From contig CALCVR010000127.1 of NCBI GenBank assembly GCA_937905915.1, forward strand, positions 1 through 8,344: 8,344 bases of DNA, given 5' to 3'. The stretch's first letter is position 1; every line of letters starts with the position of its first letter. A model generated the notes under the pieces. The model did not search any database. It saw only the letters and a list, made by a program, of their open reading frames with translations, and had not been told where the DNA came from. Source of the DNA: an uncultured Eubacteriaceae bacterium (lineage in GTDB: Bacteria; Bacillota; Clostridia; Oscillospirales; Acutalibacteraceae). This document shows, piece after piece, positions 1 to 6,297 of this stretch. Both the position numbers and the translations under genes were made by a program.

Positions 1-146
1 GTGAGCCCAACAGCATAGGGATTCTTCTGGATTACACCTTGCCTCGTGCTGTGTATTCCTTAGCTGTTATGCCTATTTTATACGTCATCCAGTTTTTGCT
101 GCACCGGTGCTTTAAAAAGAGGCTCATCACTGCCGAGGAGGTTTAA
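1..146 (+). CDS. mreD: Rod shape-determining protein MreD, C-terminal end (partial)
   Basis: This is the last 48 codons of an open frame that enters from the left edge (reading from base 3) and stops at TAA 144–146. The visible peptide has a Leu-Pro-Arg-Ala-Val-Tyr-Ser-Leu segment, then a hydrophobic stretch (MPILYVIQFLL), then a short basic and acidic tail. This matches the last transmembrane helix of MreD, the integral membrane partner of MreC and MreB that helps organise lateral-wall synthesis. The assignment leans on position, directly before a PBP2-type gene, because so little protein is visible. The gap to the next gene is 74 bp with no terminator of normal form, so one transcript is likely. 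MreC and MreB should lie upstream, outside the window. Confidence 0.72.
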   Translation, partial: EPNSIGILLDYTLPRAVYSLAVMPILYVIQFLLHRCFKKRLITAEEV

Positions 147-220
147 CCGAATCCATCAACCGTTCCCTTGTTTGTGCGGCGGGGGGACATTCCCGCTTAT
201 GACTGGAGTGATATTCAGGT

Positions 221-2275
221 ATGGAGGAAAATCGACACGTTGGCCGGCGAATCACCATGTTGGTTGTCTTGCTGGTTCTGGTGGGAGTGTATGTGGCTCG
301 TTTAGCAGAGTATCAGCTCATCCGAGGGGATGAGTTTGAGGCCCAGGCAGCTGCGCCGAAGCAGACCACCATTACCGCCAAAGCTGCCCGGGGCGAGATC
401 TACGACCGCAACGGCCGCCCTTTGGTGGTCAATAAAATGGGATTTTCCGTGGTGTTTTTGAAGCAGTATATGACCGAAGGCACGGAGAACAAAACCATCT
501 TAACCTTGACGGAACTGCTTTCCTCCCGTGGGGAAACGTGGAACGACACCTTGCCCATTCGGTTGGAAGGGAATGAAGCCGTCTTTGAGGAGGACCGGGA
601 CAAGGACATTGAAAACCTAAAGTCCAAGATTGCCAAGATCAACCCTTATTCCACGGCGCAGAACTGCTTTGACACATTGCTCAAAAAATACAAAATCGAC
701 GAGATGGAAGGCTTGACGGTAGAACAGCAGCGCACCATCATGGGCGTGCGGTATGAGATGGACTTGAGAGCCTTTTCCACCCAGTATCCGTTTACCTTTG
801 CCGAAGATGTATCGGATGAGACCGTCACCCGCATCTCGGAGAATAATATCGAGACCCCTGGCGTATCCATCCAGAGGGAATCTACCCGGGAATATGTCAG
901 CGGTGAAATCGCCGCCCATGTCATTGGAAACGTTGGGCCTATCTATGCAGAAGAGCTGGAGGAGCTAAAAGAAAAGGGCTATGCCATGGATGACGTGCTG
1001 GGAAAAAGCGGCATTGAAAAAGCCATGGAAGATCAGCTGAGAGGTAAGGACGGCGAAAAAACCATTACCCGTGACAGCGAAGGCAATGTGGTGGACGATC
1101 AGATTACCAAAGAACCAGTGGCCGGTAATTCGGTCATCCTGACCATCGATTCGCGCATCCAGCTGGCCGCTCAGAATGCCCTTGAAACCATTATCACCGA
1201 CCTGCATCAGAACAACGCTCCCGGCAACGGTGGCGACTGTACCGGTGGGGCGGCGGTAGTCACCGATGTCAACACGGGAGAGGTTATTGCTCTTGCCACC
1301 TATCCTTACTACAGCATCGACGATTACCGTGAAAATTATGCCTCATTGCTGGAGGCGGAAAATAATCCGTTGGTCAATCGAGCCACATCGGGCATCTATC
1401 CCCCTGGCTCTTCCATGAAGCCGGCGGTGGCTTTGGGAGCCTTGCAGGAGAACATTATCAACGCCAATTCGATTATCAAGTGTACGAAAAAATACACCTA
1501 CTACGACGATTACCAGCCAAGTTGTTTGAAATGGCACGGCAATGAGACGGTGGATATCGCCCTGAAAAATTCATGTAACTATTTCTTCTTTGACGTAGGA
1601 CGCCGCCTTGGCATTACAAAAATGAATTTTTACTCCCGTCAGCTGGGGCTGGGAGAAAAGACCGGCTTGGAAATTTCAGAGTCGTCGGGCATCCTGGCGG
1701 GCAAAGAGTACTCGGAATCCATCGGCCAGGTTTGGAATCCCGGCGATGTGCTGCAGGCTGCCATTGGTCAGGGAAATAACGCTTTTACTCCAGTACAGCT
1801 TGCCAACTATGTGGCGACCGTTGCAAACGGAGGCGCCCATTATCAACTTCATCTGGTTAAGTCGGTCAAGAGCTATGATATGAGCGAGACGGTGGTTCCA
1901 GAAGAAGCTACCGTGTTAAATGAACTGTCTATTGACCAGGACAACATTGAAGAGGTACAGCTTGGTATGTATAAAGTGGCCAATGAACAGGGCGGTACCG
2001 GTTATCGGTTTTTTAAAGATTATCCGGTCACCATCGCCTGTAAAACAGGTACGGCGGAAACCACAGATACCAATAAAAAGATCTCAAACCACAGTACAGT
2101 TATTTCGTTTGCGCCATATGATGAGCCGCAATATGCCGTGTCAGTGGTACTGGAGCACGGCGGTACCGCCAACTTCGACTCCAATCTGCGCACCATGAAA
2201 CTGATCTATGACGCTATTTTTGCAGAGGAAGACACTGTCCAGCAGATTTCGCCGGAATCCACTTTGCTGCCTTAA
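221..2275 (+). CDS. mrdA: Penicillin-binding protein 2 (class B transpeptidase, MrdA type)
   Basis: The enzyme crosslinks peptidoglycan stem peptides during cell elongation, acting outside the membrane with MreBCD and a RodA glycosyltransferase. The 684-residue protein has a short cytoplasmic tail, one membrane anchor (about residues 12–28), the dimerisation-domain signature RGEIYDRNGRPL at 57–68, and a C-terminal transpeptidase domain. All three active-site motifs are present: SSMK at 397–400 (nucleophile S397, K400), SCN at 451–453 and KTGT at 608–611. The SxxK box is SSMK instead of the more usual STFK, which should not impair chemistry. At 684 residues it is longer than E. coli PBP2 (633); the extra length appears to lie around residues 90–190, as in clostridial homologues. 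ATG 221 is the first start after an in-frame stop at 209–211; its Shine-Dalgarno (GGAG, 205–208) is only moderate and 12 nt away. SpoVD or PBP2B-type paralogues are alternatives, but the mreD context favours MrdA. Confidence 0.93.
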   Translation: MEENRHVGRRITMLVVLLVLVGVYVARLAEYQLIRGDEFEAQAAAPKQTTITAKAARGEIYDRNGRPLVVNKMGFSVVFLKQYMTEGTENKTILTLTELLSSRGETWNDTLPIRLEGNEAVFEEDRDKDIENLKSKIAKINPYSTAQNCFDTLLKKYKIDEMEGLTVEQQRTIMGVRYEMDLRAFSTQYPFTFAEDVSDETVTRISENNIETPGVSIQRESTREYVSGEIAAHVIGNVGPIYAEELEELKEKGYAMDDVLGKSGIEKAMEDQLRGKDGEKTITRDSEGNVVDDQITKEPVAGNSVILTIDSRIQLAAQNALETIITDLHQNNAPGNGGDCTGGAAVVTDVNTGEVIALATYPYYSIDDYRENYASLLEAENNPLVNRATSGIYPPGSSMKPAVALGALQENIINANSIIKCTKKYTYYDDYQPSCLKWHGNETVDIALKNSCNYFFFDVGRRLGITKMNFYSRQLGLGEKTGLEISESSGILAGKEYSESIGQVWNPGDVLQAAIGQGNNAFTPVQLANYVATVANGGAHYQLHLVKSVKSYDMSETVVPEEATVLNELSIDQDNIEEVQLGMYKVANEQGGTGYRFFKDYPVTIACKTGTAETTDTNKKISNHSTVISFAPYDEPQYAVSVVLEHGGTANFDSNLRTMKLIYDAIFAEEDTVQQISPESTLLP

Positions 2276-2398
2276 AATGATACTACGCAACATTTTTCCA
2301 GTTGAAGGAAAAGGCTGGACTTGAAAAGATTACGGAAGGCCTTGAATGAAAAGGAAGATACGTGGGAAAACTTTTATATACTTGCAACACATTAGTCA

Positions 2399-2428
2399 TT
2401 GACTTTGCCGGCAAAGTTGTGCTAGTAT
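2399..2428 (+). promoter_or_regulatory. Predicted promoter for the minD-like gene
   Basis: TTGACT (2399–2404) and TAGTAT (2423–2428) lie 18 bp apart, and a TG one base before the second box makes an extended -10. Transcription would begin near 2434–2436, inside the Shine-Dalgarno AAAGGA (2433–2438), so this transcript would carry almost no leader. The promoter separates minD from mrdA, although no terminator is seen between them and read-through is possible. Prediction from sequence only. Confidence 0.5.
2402..2417. promoter_or_regulatory. Perfect 16-bp palindrome in the promoter spacer (operator candidate)
   Basis: ACTTTGCCGGCAAAGT is an exact 8+8 palindrome with no central spacer. It overlaps the last bases of the proposed -35 box and fills most of the spacer before the -10 box, the place where a dimeric repressor would block RNA polymerase. 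The regulator is unknown. There is no T-run after it, so it is not an intrinsic terminator. Confidence 0.5.
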
Positions 2429-2445
2429 ATAGAAAGGAATTGTGA

Positions 2446-3180
2446 ATGGGAAAAATACTCGTTGTGACCTCCGGAAAGGGAGGATCAGGCAAATCAACAA
2501 TTGCTGCGGGACTGGGTTATGCACTGGTCCAGCGGGGAAAAAGCGTGCTTCTCATTGATACCGATGCGGGGCTGCGCAGCCTTGACCTTATTTTAGGGAC
2601 GTCGGCCAACACAGTATATGATTTGGGGGATGTGTTGGAAGGTAGCTGCGAGCCATATCGAGCCATTCAGCATGTATCATATGGAGAAAAGTTTGATTTG
2701 ATCCCTGCGCCGCAGACAGGAAGTTTGCCGGCCCGGCCAGAGGATATGGTGGTGTTGTGCCGTGGTCTTGCCCAATACTACGAGTATGTGATCGTCGATT
2801 CCCCTGCCGGGTTTGGGGAGGGTTTCCATTTGGCCGCCGTAGCTGCCCAATTGGCGCTGGTGGTTGCAACCCCTGATCCCGTGTGTATCCGCACAGCGGA
2901 ACGAGCTGGTCGTCTGGTGCGCAGCTACGGTGTGGAACACAGCCTCTTGGTCATCAATCGGTACCGGCCCTCGCTGCTGCAAATGGGAGTGGTGCCTGAT
3001 TTGGACGCTGTAATCGATGGGACAGGCCTTCGCTTGGCAGCGGTTATCCCTGATGATGATTTGGTGCAGCTGTCCGCATCCAAGGGGGAACCCTTTTGCG
3101 AAAAAACGCCAGCTGCTACGGCGTTTTCCAATTTGGCGTCCCGTTTGGAAGGCTTCGAAGTTCCGCTGATGAAGCTGTGA
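2446..3180 (+). CDS. minD: MinD/ParA-family ATPase, MinD-like, without membrane-targeting helix
   Basis: MinD is a P-loop ATPase that dimerises with ATP and positions the division septum through MinC. Seen here: the deviant Walker A motif GKGGSGKST at 10–18 (signature K11 and K16), the DTDAGLRSLDLILG segment at 38–51, typical of MinD, and Walker B/switch II VIVDSPAGF at 115–123 with D118. A start with good Shine-Dalgarno (AAAGGA, 7 nt spacing) supports ATG 2446. The protein has 244 residues against about 265–270 for usual MinD. It ends in ...RLEGFEVPLMKL, the conserved helix after which other MinDs continue into a short basic amphipathic helix that binds membrane. That helix is absent, and reading past the stop does not restore it. 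No minC or minE is nearby. It is clearly closer to MinD than to Soj, FlhG or Mrp, but a Min role without membrane binding is uncertain. It lies 55 bp before mgsA. Confidence 0.8.
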   Translation: MGKILVVTSGKGGSGKSTIAAGLGYALVQRGKSVLLIDTDAGLRSLDLILGTSANTVYDLGDVLEGSCEPYRAIQHVSYGEKFDLIPAPQTGSLPARPEDMVVLCRGLAQYYEYVIVDSPAGFGEGFHLAAVAAQLALVVATPDPVCIRTAERAGRLVRSYGVEHSLLVINRYRPSLLQMGVVPDLDAVIDGTGLRLAAVIPDDDLVQLSASKGEPFCEKTPAATAFSNLASRLEGFEVPLMKL

Positions 3181-3183
3181 ACC

Positions 3184-3212
3184 TTGACACGTGAAATCTT
3201 AGCATGTATCAC
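3184..3212 (+). promoter_or_regulatory. Possible promoter for mgsA
   Basis: A consensus -35 box TTGACA (3184–3189) starts just after the minD stop. A weaker -10 candidate TATCAC (3207–3212) follows at 17 bp. This would let mgsA be expressed apart from minD. The -10 match is poor, so co-transcription from upstream remains equally possible. Confidence 0.4.
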
Positions 3213-3235
3213 ACCTTTGAGAAAGGAGCCTTTCT

Positions 3236-3640
3236 ATGAATATTGCTTTGATCGCGCATGATTCAAAGAAGGAATTGATGGTGCAGTTTTGCATCGCTTA
3301 TTGTGGTATCCTGAGCCGTCATTCCTTATGTGCCACCGGGACCACCGGTAAGATGGTGGCAGAAGCCACAGGCTTGAATATCCAGCGGTTCTTAAGCGGC
3401 TCCCAAGGTGGCGACCAGCAGATCGCAGCGCGCATTGCGTGCAATGAAATTGATCTGTTGCTCTTTTTCCGGGATCCGTTGAATACCAATCCGCATGAAC
3501 CCAATGAAATGAATCTATTTCGCTTATGTGACATGCACAATATCCCAGTGGCCACCAACATTGCCACCGGCGAGGGCCTGATCCATGGTTTGGAGCGTGG
3601 CGATTTGGATTGGCGCAACATTGTGAATCCAAAGTTCTAA
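3236..3640 (+). CDS. mgsA: Methylglyoxal synthase
   Basis: The enzyme converts dihydroxyacetone phosphate to methylglyoxal and phosphate in the cytoplasm, a bypass of lower glycolysis used when phosphate is short or sugar phosphates build up. The 134-residue protein is full length for the family. Visible motifs: ALIAHD near the N-terminus, the phosphate-binding ATGTTG at 33–38, SGSQGGDQQ at 54–62 with D60 (E. coli catalytic base D71), FFRDPL at 77–82 with D80 (E. coli D91), H87 (E. coli H98) and IPVATN at 103–108. Unusually, N90 occupies the place of E. coli D101, a second acidic active-site residue. The start ATG 3236 has a strong AAAGGAG Shine-Dalgarno 7 nt upstream. It is the last gene of the mre–min block and is followed by a strong terminator. 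mgsA next to mre/min genes is a familiar clostridial arrangement. Confidence 0.95.
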   Translation: MNIALIAHDSKKELMVQFCIAYCGILSRHSLCATGTTGKMVAEATGLNIQRFLSGSQGGDQQIAARIACNEIDLLLFFRDPLNTNPHEPNEMNLFRLCDMHNIPVATNIATGEGLIHGLERGDLDWRNIVNPKF

Positions 3641-3667
3641 CGGGAATGGAAATGACTTATTTGGGAT

Positions 3668-3703
3668 AAAACCTCTGCCATCTTTGGATGGCGGAGGTTT
3701 TTT
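3668..3703 (+). terminator. Intrinsic terminator after mgsA
   Basis: The arms AAAACCTCTGCCATC (3668–3682) and GATGGCGGAGGTTTT (3687–3701) pair over 15 bp with one U·G wobble around a TTTG loop, and six T residues run from 3698 to 3703. It ends the left-hand gene block 28 bp after the mgsA stop. Confidence 0.93.
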
Positions 3704-3814
3704 GCATTTGCAAGTGAGGAAATGCCCGCCTATGATTGACAGATTAAAAAGCAATGCAAAGCCGGAGAGTGGGAAAAAAGAGGGGAAACAAGAAATAGGA
3801 CGAAAAATGACGCC

Positions 3815-3843
3815 TTGTGCGGTGGGAAAAATTATGGTATAGT
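3815..3843 (+). promoter_or_regulatory. Predicted sigma-A promoter for metY
   Basis: TTGTGC (3815–3820) and TATAGT (3838–3843) are separated by 17 bp, with TGG directly before the second box giving an extended -10. Transcription would start near 3850 and leave a leader of about 70 nt. The upstream interval 3704–3814 shows no gene and is purine-rich. Confidence 0.65.
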
Positions 3844-3867
3844 GAAATGGATAAAAAGGGAATTTGA

Positions 3868-3896
3868 CCGGTGAGACGTCTGGACGATCTCGCGGG
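3868..3896 (+). promoter_or_regulatory. Stem-loop in the metY leader
   Basis: GAGACGT (3873–3879) and ACGATCTC (3884–3891) pair around a CTGG loop with one bulged A. The stem can extend outward through T3872·G3892 and G3871-C3893, and after one G·G mismatch through CC/GG. It sits 11 nt before the Shine-Dalgarno of metY. I see no S-box (SAM-I) or T-box signature, so any regulatory role is inference. A smaller alternative hairpin GGC-AGTAA-GCC (3895–3905) would compete for the outer pairs. Confidence 0.45.
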
Positions 3897-3905
3897 CAGT
3901 AAGCC

Positions 3906-3923
3906 GAAGGAGTGAAAGCATTG
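3906..3923 (+). promoter_or_regulatory. Ribosome binding site that fixes a TTG start for metY
   Basis: GAAGGAG (3906–3912) is a strong Shine-Dalgarno. The in-frame GTG at 3912–3914 shares a base with it and cannot be served by it, whereas TTG 3921–3923 lies 8 nt downstream at ideal spacing. Starting at TTG also gives the N-terminus MSDYRIET, the form common in this enzyme family. Confidence 0.8.
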
Positions 3924-5195
3924 AGCGACTATCGTATCGAAACCCGTTGCATCCAAGAGGGATGGGAACCCAAAAACGGGGAACCCCGTGTACTTCCCAT
4001 CTATCAATCCACCACCTTCCAGTACAATTCTTCGGAACAGATGGGACGGCTGTTTGACTTAGAGGAAAATGGATTTTTCTACACCCGTCTCGCCAATCCC
4101 ACCCTGGACGCTGTGGAGCGCAAAATCGCTTCGCTGGAGGGAGGCGTAGGCGCTATGTTGACCTCTTCCGGACAAGCGGCTTCCTTGATCTCGGTCTTTA
4201 ATATTGTGTCGGCCGGACAGCATGTGGTGTCCAGTGCAGCCATCTACGGCGGGACCTTTAACCTGTTTAACGTGACCATGCGGAAGATGGGGATTGATTT
4301 TAGCTTTGTAAAACCCGACGATTCCGAGGAGGAAATCGAGAAGGCCTTTCAGGAGAACACCCGTGCGGTGTTTATTGAGAGCATCGCCAATCCTGCATTG
4401 GTGGTCACGGATATTGAAAAATTCGCCCGTTTAGCCCATAAGCACGGCGTGCCCTTGATCGTGGACAACACCTTCCCCACCCCCATCAACTGCCGCCCCA
4501 TTGAGTTTGGAGCCGATAACGTCATCCACTCGGCTACCAAATATATGGACGGCCATGCCACATCGGTCAACGGGGTTATTGTAGACTCGGGAAAATTTGA
4601 TTGGAACAACGGCAAATTCCCCGGTCTCACCGAGCCGGACGACAGTTATCACGGCGTAAAATATGTGGAAAACTTTGGCCCGGCCGCTTATATCACCAAG
4701 GCCCGTGCACAACTGATGCGGGATCTGGGGGCTATCCCCTCCCCGCAGAACGGTTTCCTGCTTAATCTGGGACTAGAGACGCTGCACCTTCGTATGCCGC
4801 GCCATTGTGAGAACGCTATGAAAGTAGCTCAGTTCTTGGAAAAAGACGACCGCATCGCTTGGGTCAATTATCCCGGACTGCCTTCCAGCCCCTATTATAG
4901 CCTTGCCCAGAAATATATGCCAAACGGAACCTGCGGCGTGGTGTCCTTTGGCGTCAAGGGCGGACGCGAGGCGGCCACCAAGTTTATGGACAGTTTGAAA
5001 CTTGCTTCCATCGTCACCCATGTGGCCGACGCCAGGACCTGTGTGCTGCATCCGGCATCCACCACCCATCGCCAGCTGACCGATGAGCAGCTGGAGGAGG
5101 CAGGCGTTACCCCTGATTTGATCCGTTTCTCGGTGGGTATTGAGAACGCTCAGGATATCATCGAGGATATCGACCAGGCGCTAGGTAATCTGTAA
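3921..5195 (+). CDS. metY: O-acetylhomoserine aminocarboxypropyltransferase (O-acetylhomoserine sulfhydrylase)
   Basis: This PLP enzyme of the Cys/Met metabolism family makes homocysteine from O-acetylhomoserine and sulfide in the cytoplasm, the direct-sulfhydrylation route to methionine. From the TTG start the protein has 424 residues, normal for MetY. Seen: the family N-terminus with GWEPKNGEPRVLPIYQSTTF (residues 15–34), YTR at 54–56, which contacts PLP phosphate from the neighbouring subunit, SSGQAA at 82–87, D182 in IVDNT, which pairs with the PLP ring nitrogen, and HSATKYMDGH with the Schiff-base lysine K207. The length, with an insertion around residues 220–260, separates it from the shorter MetB, MetC and MetZ-type relatives (about 380–400). 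The gene is monocistronic, with its own promoter, a leader hairpin and a terminator 31 bp after the stop. Some homologues also accept O-acetylserine, which cannot be decided from sequence alone. Confidence 0.93.
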   Translation: MSDYRIETRCIQEGWEPKNGEPRVLPIYQSTTFQYNSSEQMGRLFDLEENGFFYTRLANPTLDAVERKIASLEGGVGAMLTSSGQAASLISVFNIVSAGQHVVSSAAIYGGTFNLFNVTMRKMGIDFSFVKPDDSEEEIEKAFQENTRAVFIESIANPALVVTDIEKFARLAHKHGVPLIVDNTFPTPINCRPIEFGADNVIHSATKYMDGHATSVNGVIVDSGKFDWNNGKFPGLTEPDDSYHGVKYVENFGPAAYITKARAQLMRDLGAIPSPQNGFLLNLGLETLHLRMPRHCENAMKVAQFLEKDDRIAWVNYPGLPSSPYYSLAQKYMPNGTCGVVSFGVKGGREAATKFMDSLKLASIVTHVADARTCVLHPASTTHRQLTDEQLEEAGVTPDLIRFSVGIENAQDIIEDIDQALGNL

Positions 5196-5225
5196 CGGGC
5201 AAAGCACGTTGGACGAAAAAGATGA

Positions 5226-5268
5226 GCCTCTATGGCGTGGATGTATCCCGTCATAGAGGCCGTTTTTT
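5226..5268 (+). terminator. Intrinsic terminator after metY
   Basis: GCCTCTATGGCG (5226–5237) pairs with CGTCATAGAGGC (5249–5260), 12 bp with one G·U, and a small GGA/TCC pairing inside the loop. It is followed by TTTTTT at 5263–5268. Confidence 0.92.
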
Positions 5269-5287
5269 GGCGCAGGAAAACAGATTT

Positions 5288-5330
5288 ATGTATTTGTAAA
5301 AAGGACAAATGTATTTTTAAAAAATACATT
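5288..5330. repeat. AT-rich direct and inverted repeat between convergent terminators
   Basis: Two 15-bp copies of ATGTATTTKTAAAAA (5288–5302 and 5309–5323) differ at one base and are offset by exactly 21 bp. The second copy is the left part of a perfect inverted repeat, AATGTATTTTT (5308–5318) with AAAAATACATT (5320–5330), around one central A. The first copy runs into a weaker inverted repeat, ATTTGT...ACAAAT. The zone follows the metY terminator and the terminator of the opposing small gene, so it does not sit at any visible promoter. Confidence 0.6.
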
Positions 5331-5348
5331 CTGATGCCGGCAAGACGA

Positions 5349-5382
5349 CAAAAAGCCGTCCCCTGAAAGAAAGGAGACGGCT
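5349..5382 (-). terminator. Intrinsic terminator of the small minus-strand gene
   Basis: Read on the minus strand, AGCCGTC and GACGGCT (5354–5382) form a 7-bp stem extended by inner G-C pairs, followed by TTTTT (complement of 5350–5354). It lies 24 bp after the stop of the gene at 5407–5589 and supports that gene being expressed. Confidence 0.8.
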
Positions 5383-5406
5383 GGGGATTGTGAGTAGGAT
5401 AAGAAA

Positions 5407-5589
5407 TCAGCGCATCATATATTGTACGCTGCTGAGCAGCGTATTGACTGTCTTTAAAGCCTTGCCAGCTGTTTTCTTCACCGATTTTATACGGTTGCGG
5501 CCGCTCATGGCGCCGCCGACCATACCCACCACGGCGCCTACTGCCACACCAGTGGCGATGCCTTTGGCGATTACTGCGGTTTTATGCAT
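5407..5589 (-). CDS. Small glycine-zipper membrane protein (YtxH-like), hypothetical
   Basis: The 60-residue protein has an N-terminal hydrophobic helix (about residues 6–29) rich in Gly, Ala and Val, then a basic segment (RNRIKSVKKTAGKALK, 31–46) and a C-terminal end of VQYMMR. Glycines fall at 10, 14, 18, 22, 26 and 30, exactly every fourth residue, a glycine-zipper pattern that packs membrane helices against each other. The general layout resembles small YtxH-like proteins common in Clostridia, whose function is not established; I cannot name a family with certainty. The start is ATG 5589: the Shine-Dalgarno GGAGG (5598–5602 on the minus strand) is 8 nt before it, whereas the in-frame GTG at 5598 overlaps the Shine-Dalgarno. 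A terminator follows the gene. It is transcribed away from trmL; no convincing promoter box was seen in the 140 bp between them. Confidence 0.78.
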   Translation of the reverse strand: MHKTAVIAKGIATGVAVGAVVGMVGGAMSGRNRIKSVKKTAGKALKTVNTLLSSVQYMMR

Positions 5590-5729
5590 TGATTCCACCT
5601 CCGATTGTTTTCTTATTGGTAGTTTGCCAGGAAAACGGTGGATTATCCAATTGATTTTACTCTTTTTATCATGGAAAAAAGAGAGAAACGGTTGTGCATA
5701 GCGATCATTAGAAAGGGGATTTGACGTCC

Positions 5730-6233
5730 ATGGCCTCGACGCTTAATATTGTACTGGTGGAACCGGAGATTCCACAAAATACCGGCAACATCGCCCGCAC
5801 TTGCGCTGCCACAGGGGCGCGTTTGCACTTAGTGGAACCATTGGGATTCCGCATCGACGACCGGCAGCTCAAACGCGCCGGCTTGGATTACTGGCATTTT
5901 TTGGACATTACCTATTATAAAAATTTACAGGATTTTTTTGACCGCAATGCCGGGCCTTTTTATTATTTTACCACCAAAGGACAGCATGTGTATTCCGACA
6001 TATCCTATCCAGACGGAAGTTATCTAGTATTTGGAAAGGAGACGGCCGGATTGCCTGAGGAACTGTTGGTACAGCATCCGGAAAGCTGTGTCCGCCTGCC
6101 TATGATTGGAGAAGCCCGAAGCCTGAATTTGTCCAATACCGTGGCGGTCGGAGCCTTTGAGGTGCTGCGCCAATGGGGATTTCCAGAGCTGAAAAACAGC
6201 GGCCAGCTTACCAAATACCGGTGGGGAGAATAA
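5730..6233 (+). CDS. trmL: tRNA (cytidine(34)-2'-O)-methyltransferase
   Basis: TrmL is a SPOUT-class methyltransferase that uses SAM to methylate the ribose of wobble base 34 in leucine tRNAs, in the cytoplasm, acting as a dimer with a trefoil-knotted SAM site. The 167-residue protein matches the family (E. coli YibK/TrmL 157). The three SPOUT motifs are visible: EPEIPQNTGNIARTC at 11–25, LVFGKETAGLP at 99–109 and RSLNLSNTVAVGAFEVLRQ at 130–148, the last forming the knot. ATG 5730 is chosen: the AAAGGGGA Shine-Dalgarno (5712–5719) is 10 nt upstream, while the in-frame TTG at 5721 is only 1–2 nt from it. The gene appears monocistronic and is followed by a strong hairpin. TrmH- or SpoU-type relatives usually carry an extra RNA-binding domain, absent here. 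Confidence 0.94.
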   Translation: MASTLNIVLVEPEIPQNTGNIARTCAATGARLHLVEPLGFRIDDRQLKRAGLDYWHFLDITYYKNLQDFFDRNAGPFYYFTTKGQHVYSDISYPDGSYLVFGKETAGLPEELLVQHPESCVRLPMIGEARSLNLSNTVAVGAFEVLRQWGFPELKNSGQLTKYRWGE

Positions 6234-6255
6234 AATTCCTCTGCGGGAAAACAAG

Positions 6256-6297
6256 AAAAGACCCTGGATGACTTAGAACTGTCATCCAGGGTCTTTT
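6256..6297. terminator. Symmetric (probably bidirectional) terminator between trmL and the next minus-strand gene
   Basis: AAAAGACCCTGGATGAC (6256–6272) pairs perfectly over 17 bp with its complement at 6281–6297 around an 8-nt loop TTAGAACT. A four-T run ends each strand. It lies 22 bp past the trmL stop and 62 bp past the stop of the opposing gene at 6360, so it can serve both. Confidence 0.88.

Noticed and set aside
179..196. GCGGG...CCCGC hairpin between mreD and mrdA.
   Set aside because: Short stem, G-run loop, no T-run; it does not look like a terminator and co-transcription is expected.
2346..2402. An 18-codon frame (MKRKIRGKTFIYLQHISH) with a GGAAGG Shine-Dalgarno, ending just where the minD promoter palindrome begins.
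   Set aside because: Too short and without any comparison to support it; it would be upstream of the proposed promoter and could only be read on a transcript running on from mrdA.
3234..3632. Long minus-strand frame of 132 residues opposite mgsA, and other frames opposite mrdA, minD and metY.
   Set aside because: They mirror well-identified coding genes, have no ribosome sites and no recognisable domains.
3736..3741. Consensus TTGACA box upstream of metY.
   Set aside because: No acceptable -10 box at 15–19 bp; the promoter at 3815–3843 is better placed and stronger.
3912..3920. GTG start for MetY three codons before the TTG.
   Set aside because: The GTG overlaps the Shine-Dalgarno, so no ribosome site would serve it; TTG 3921 is at 8-nt spacing.
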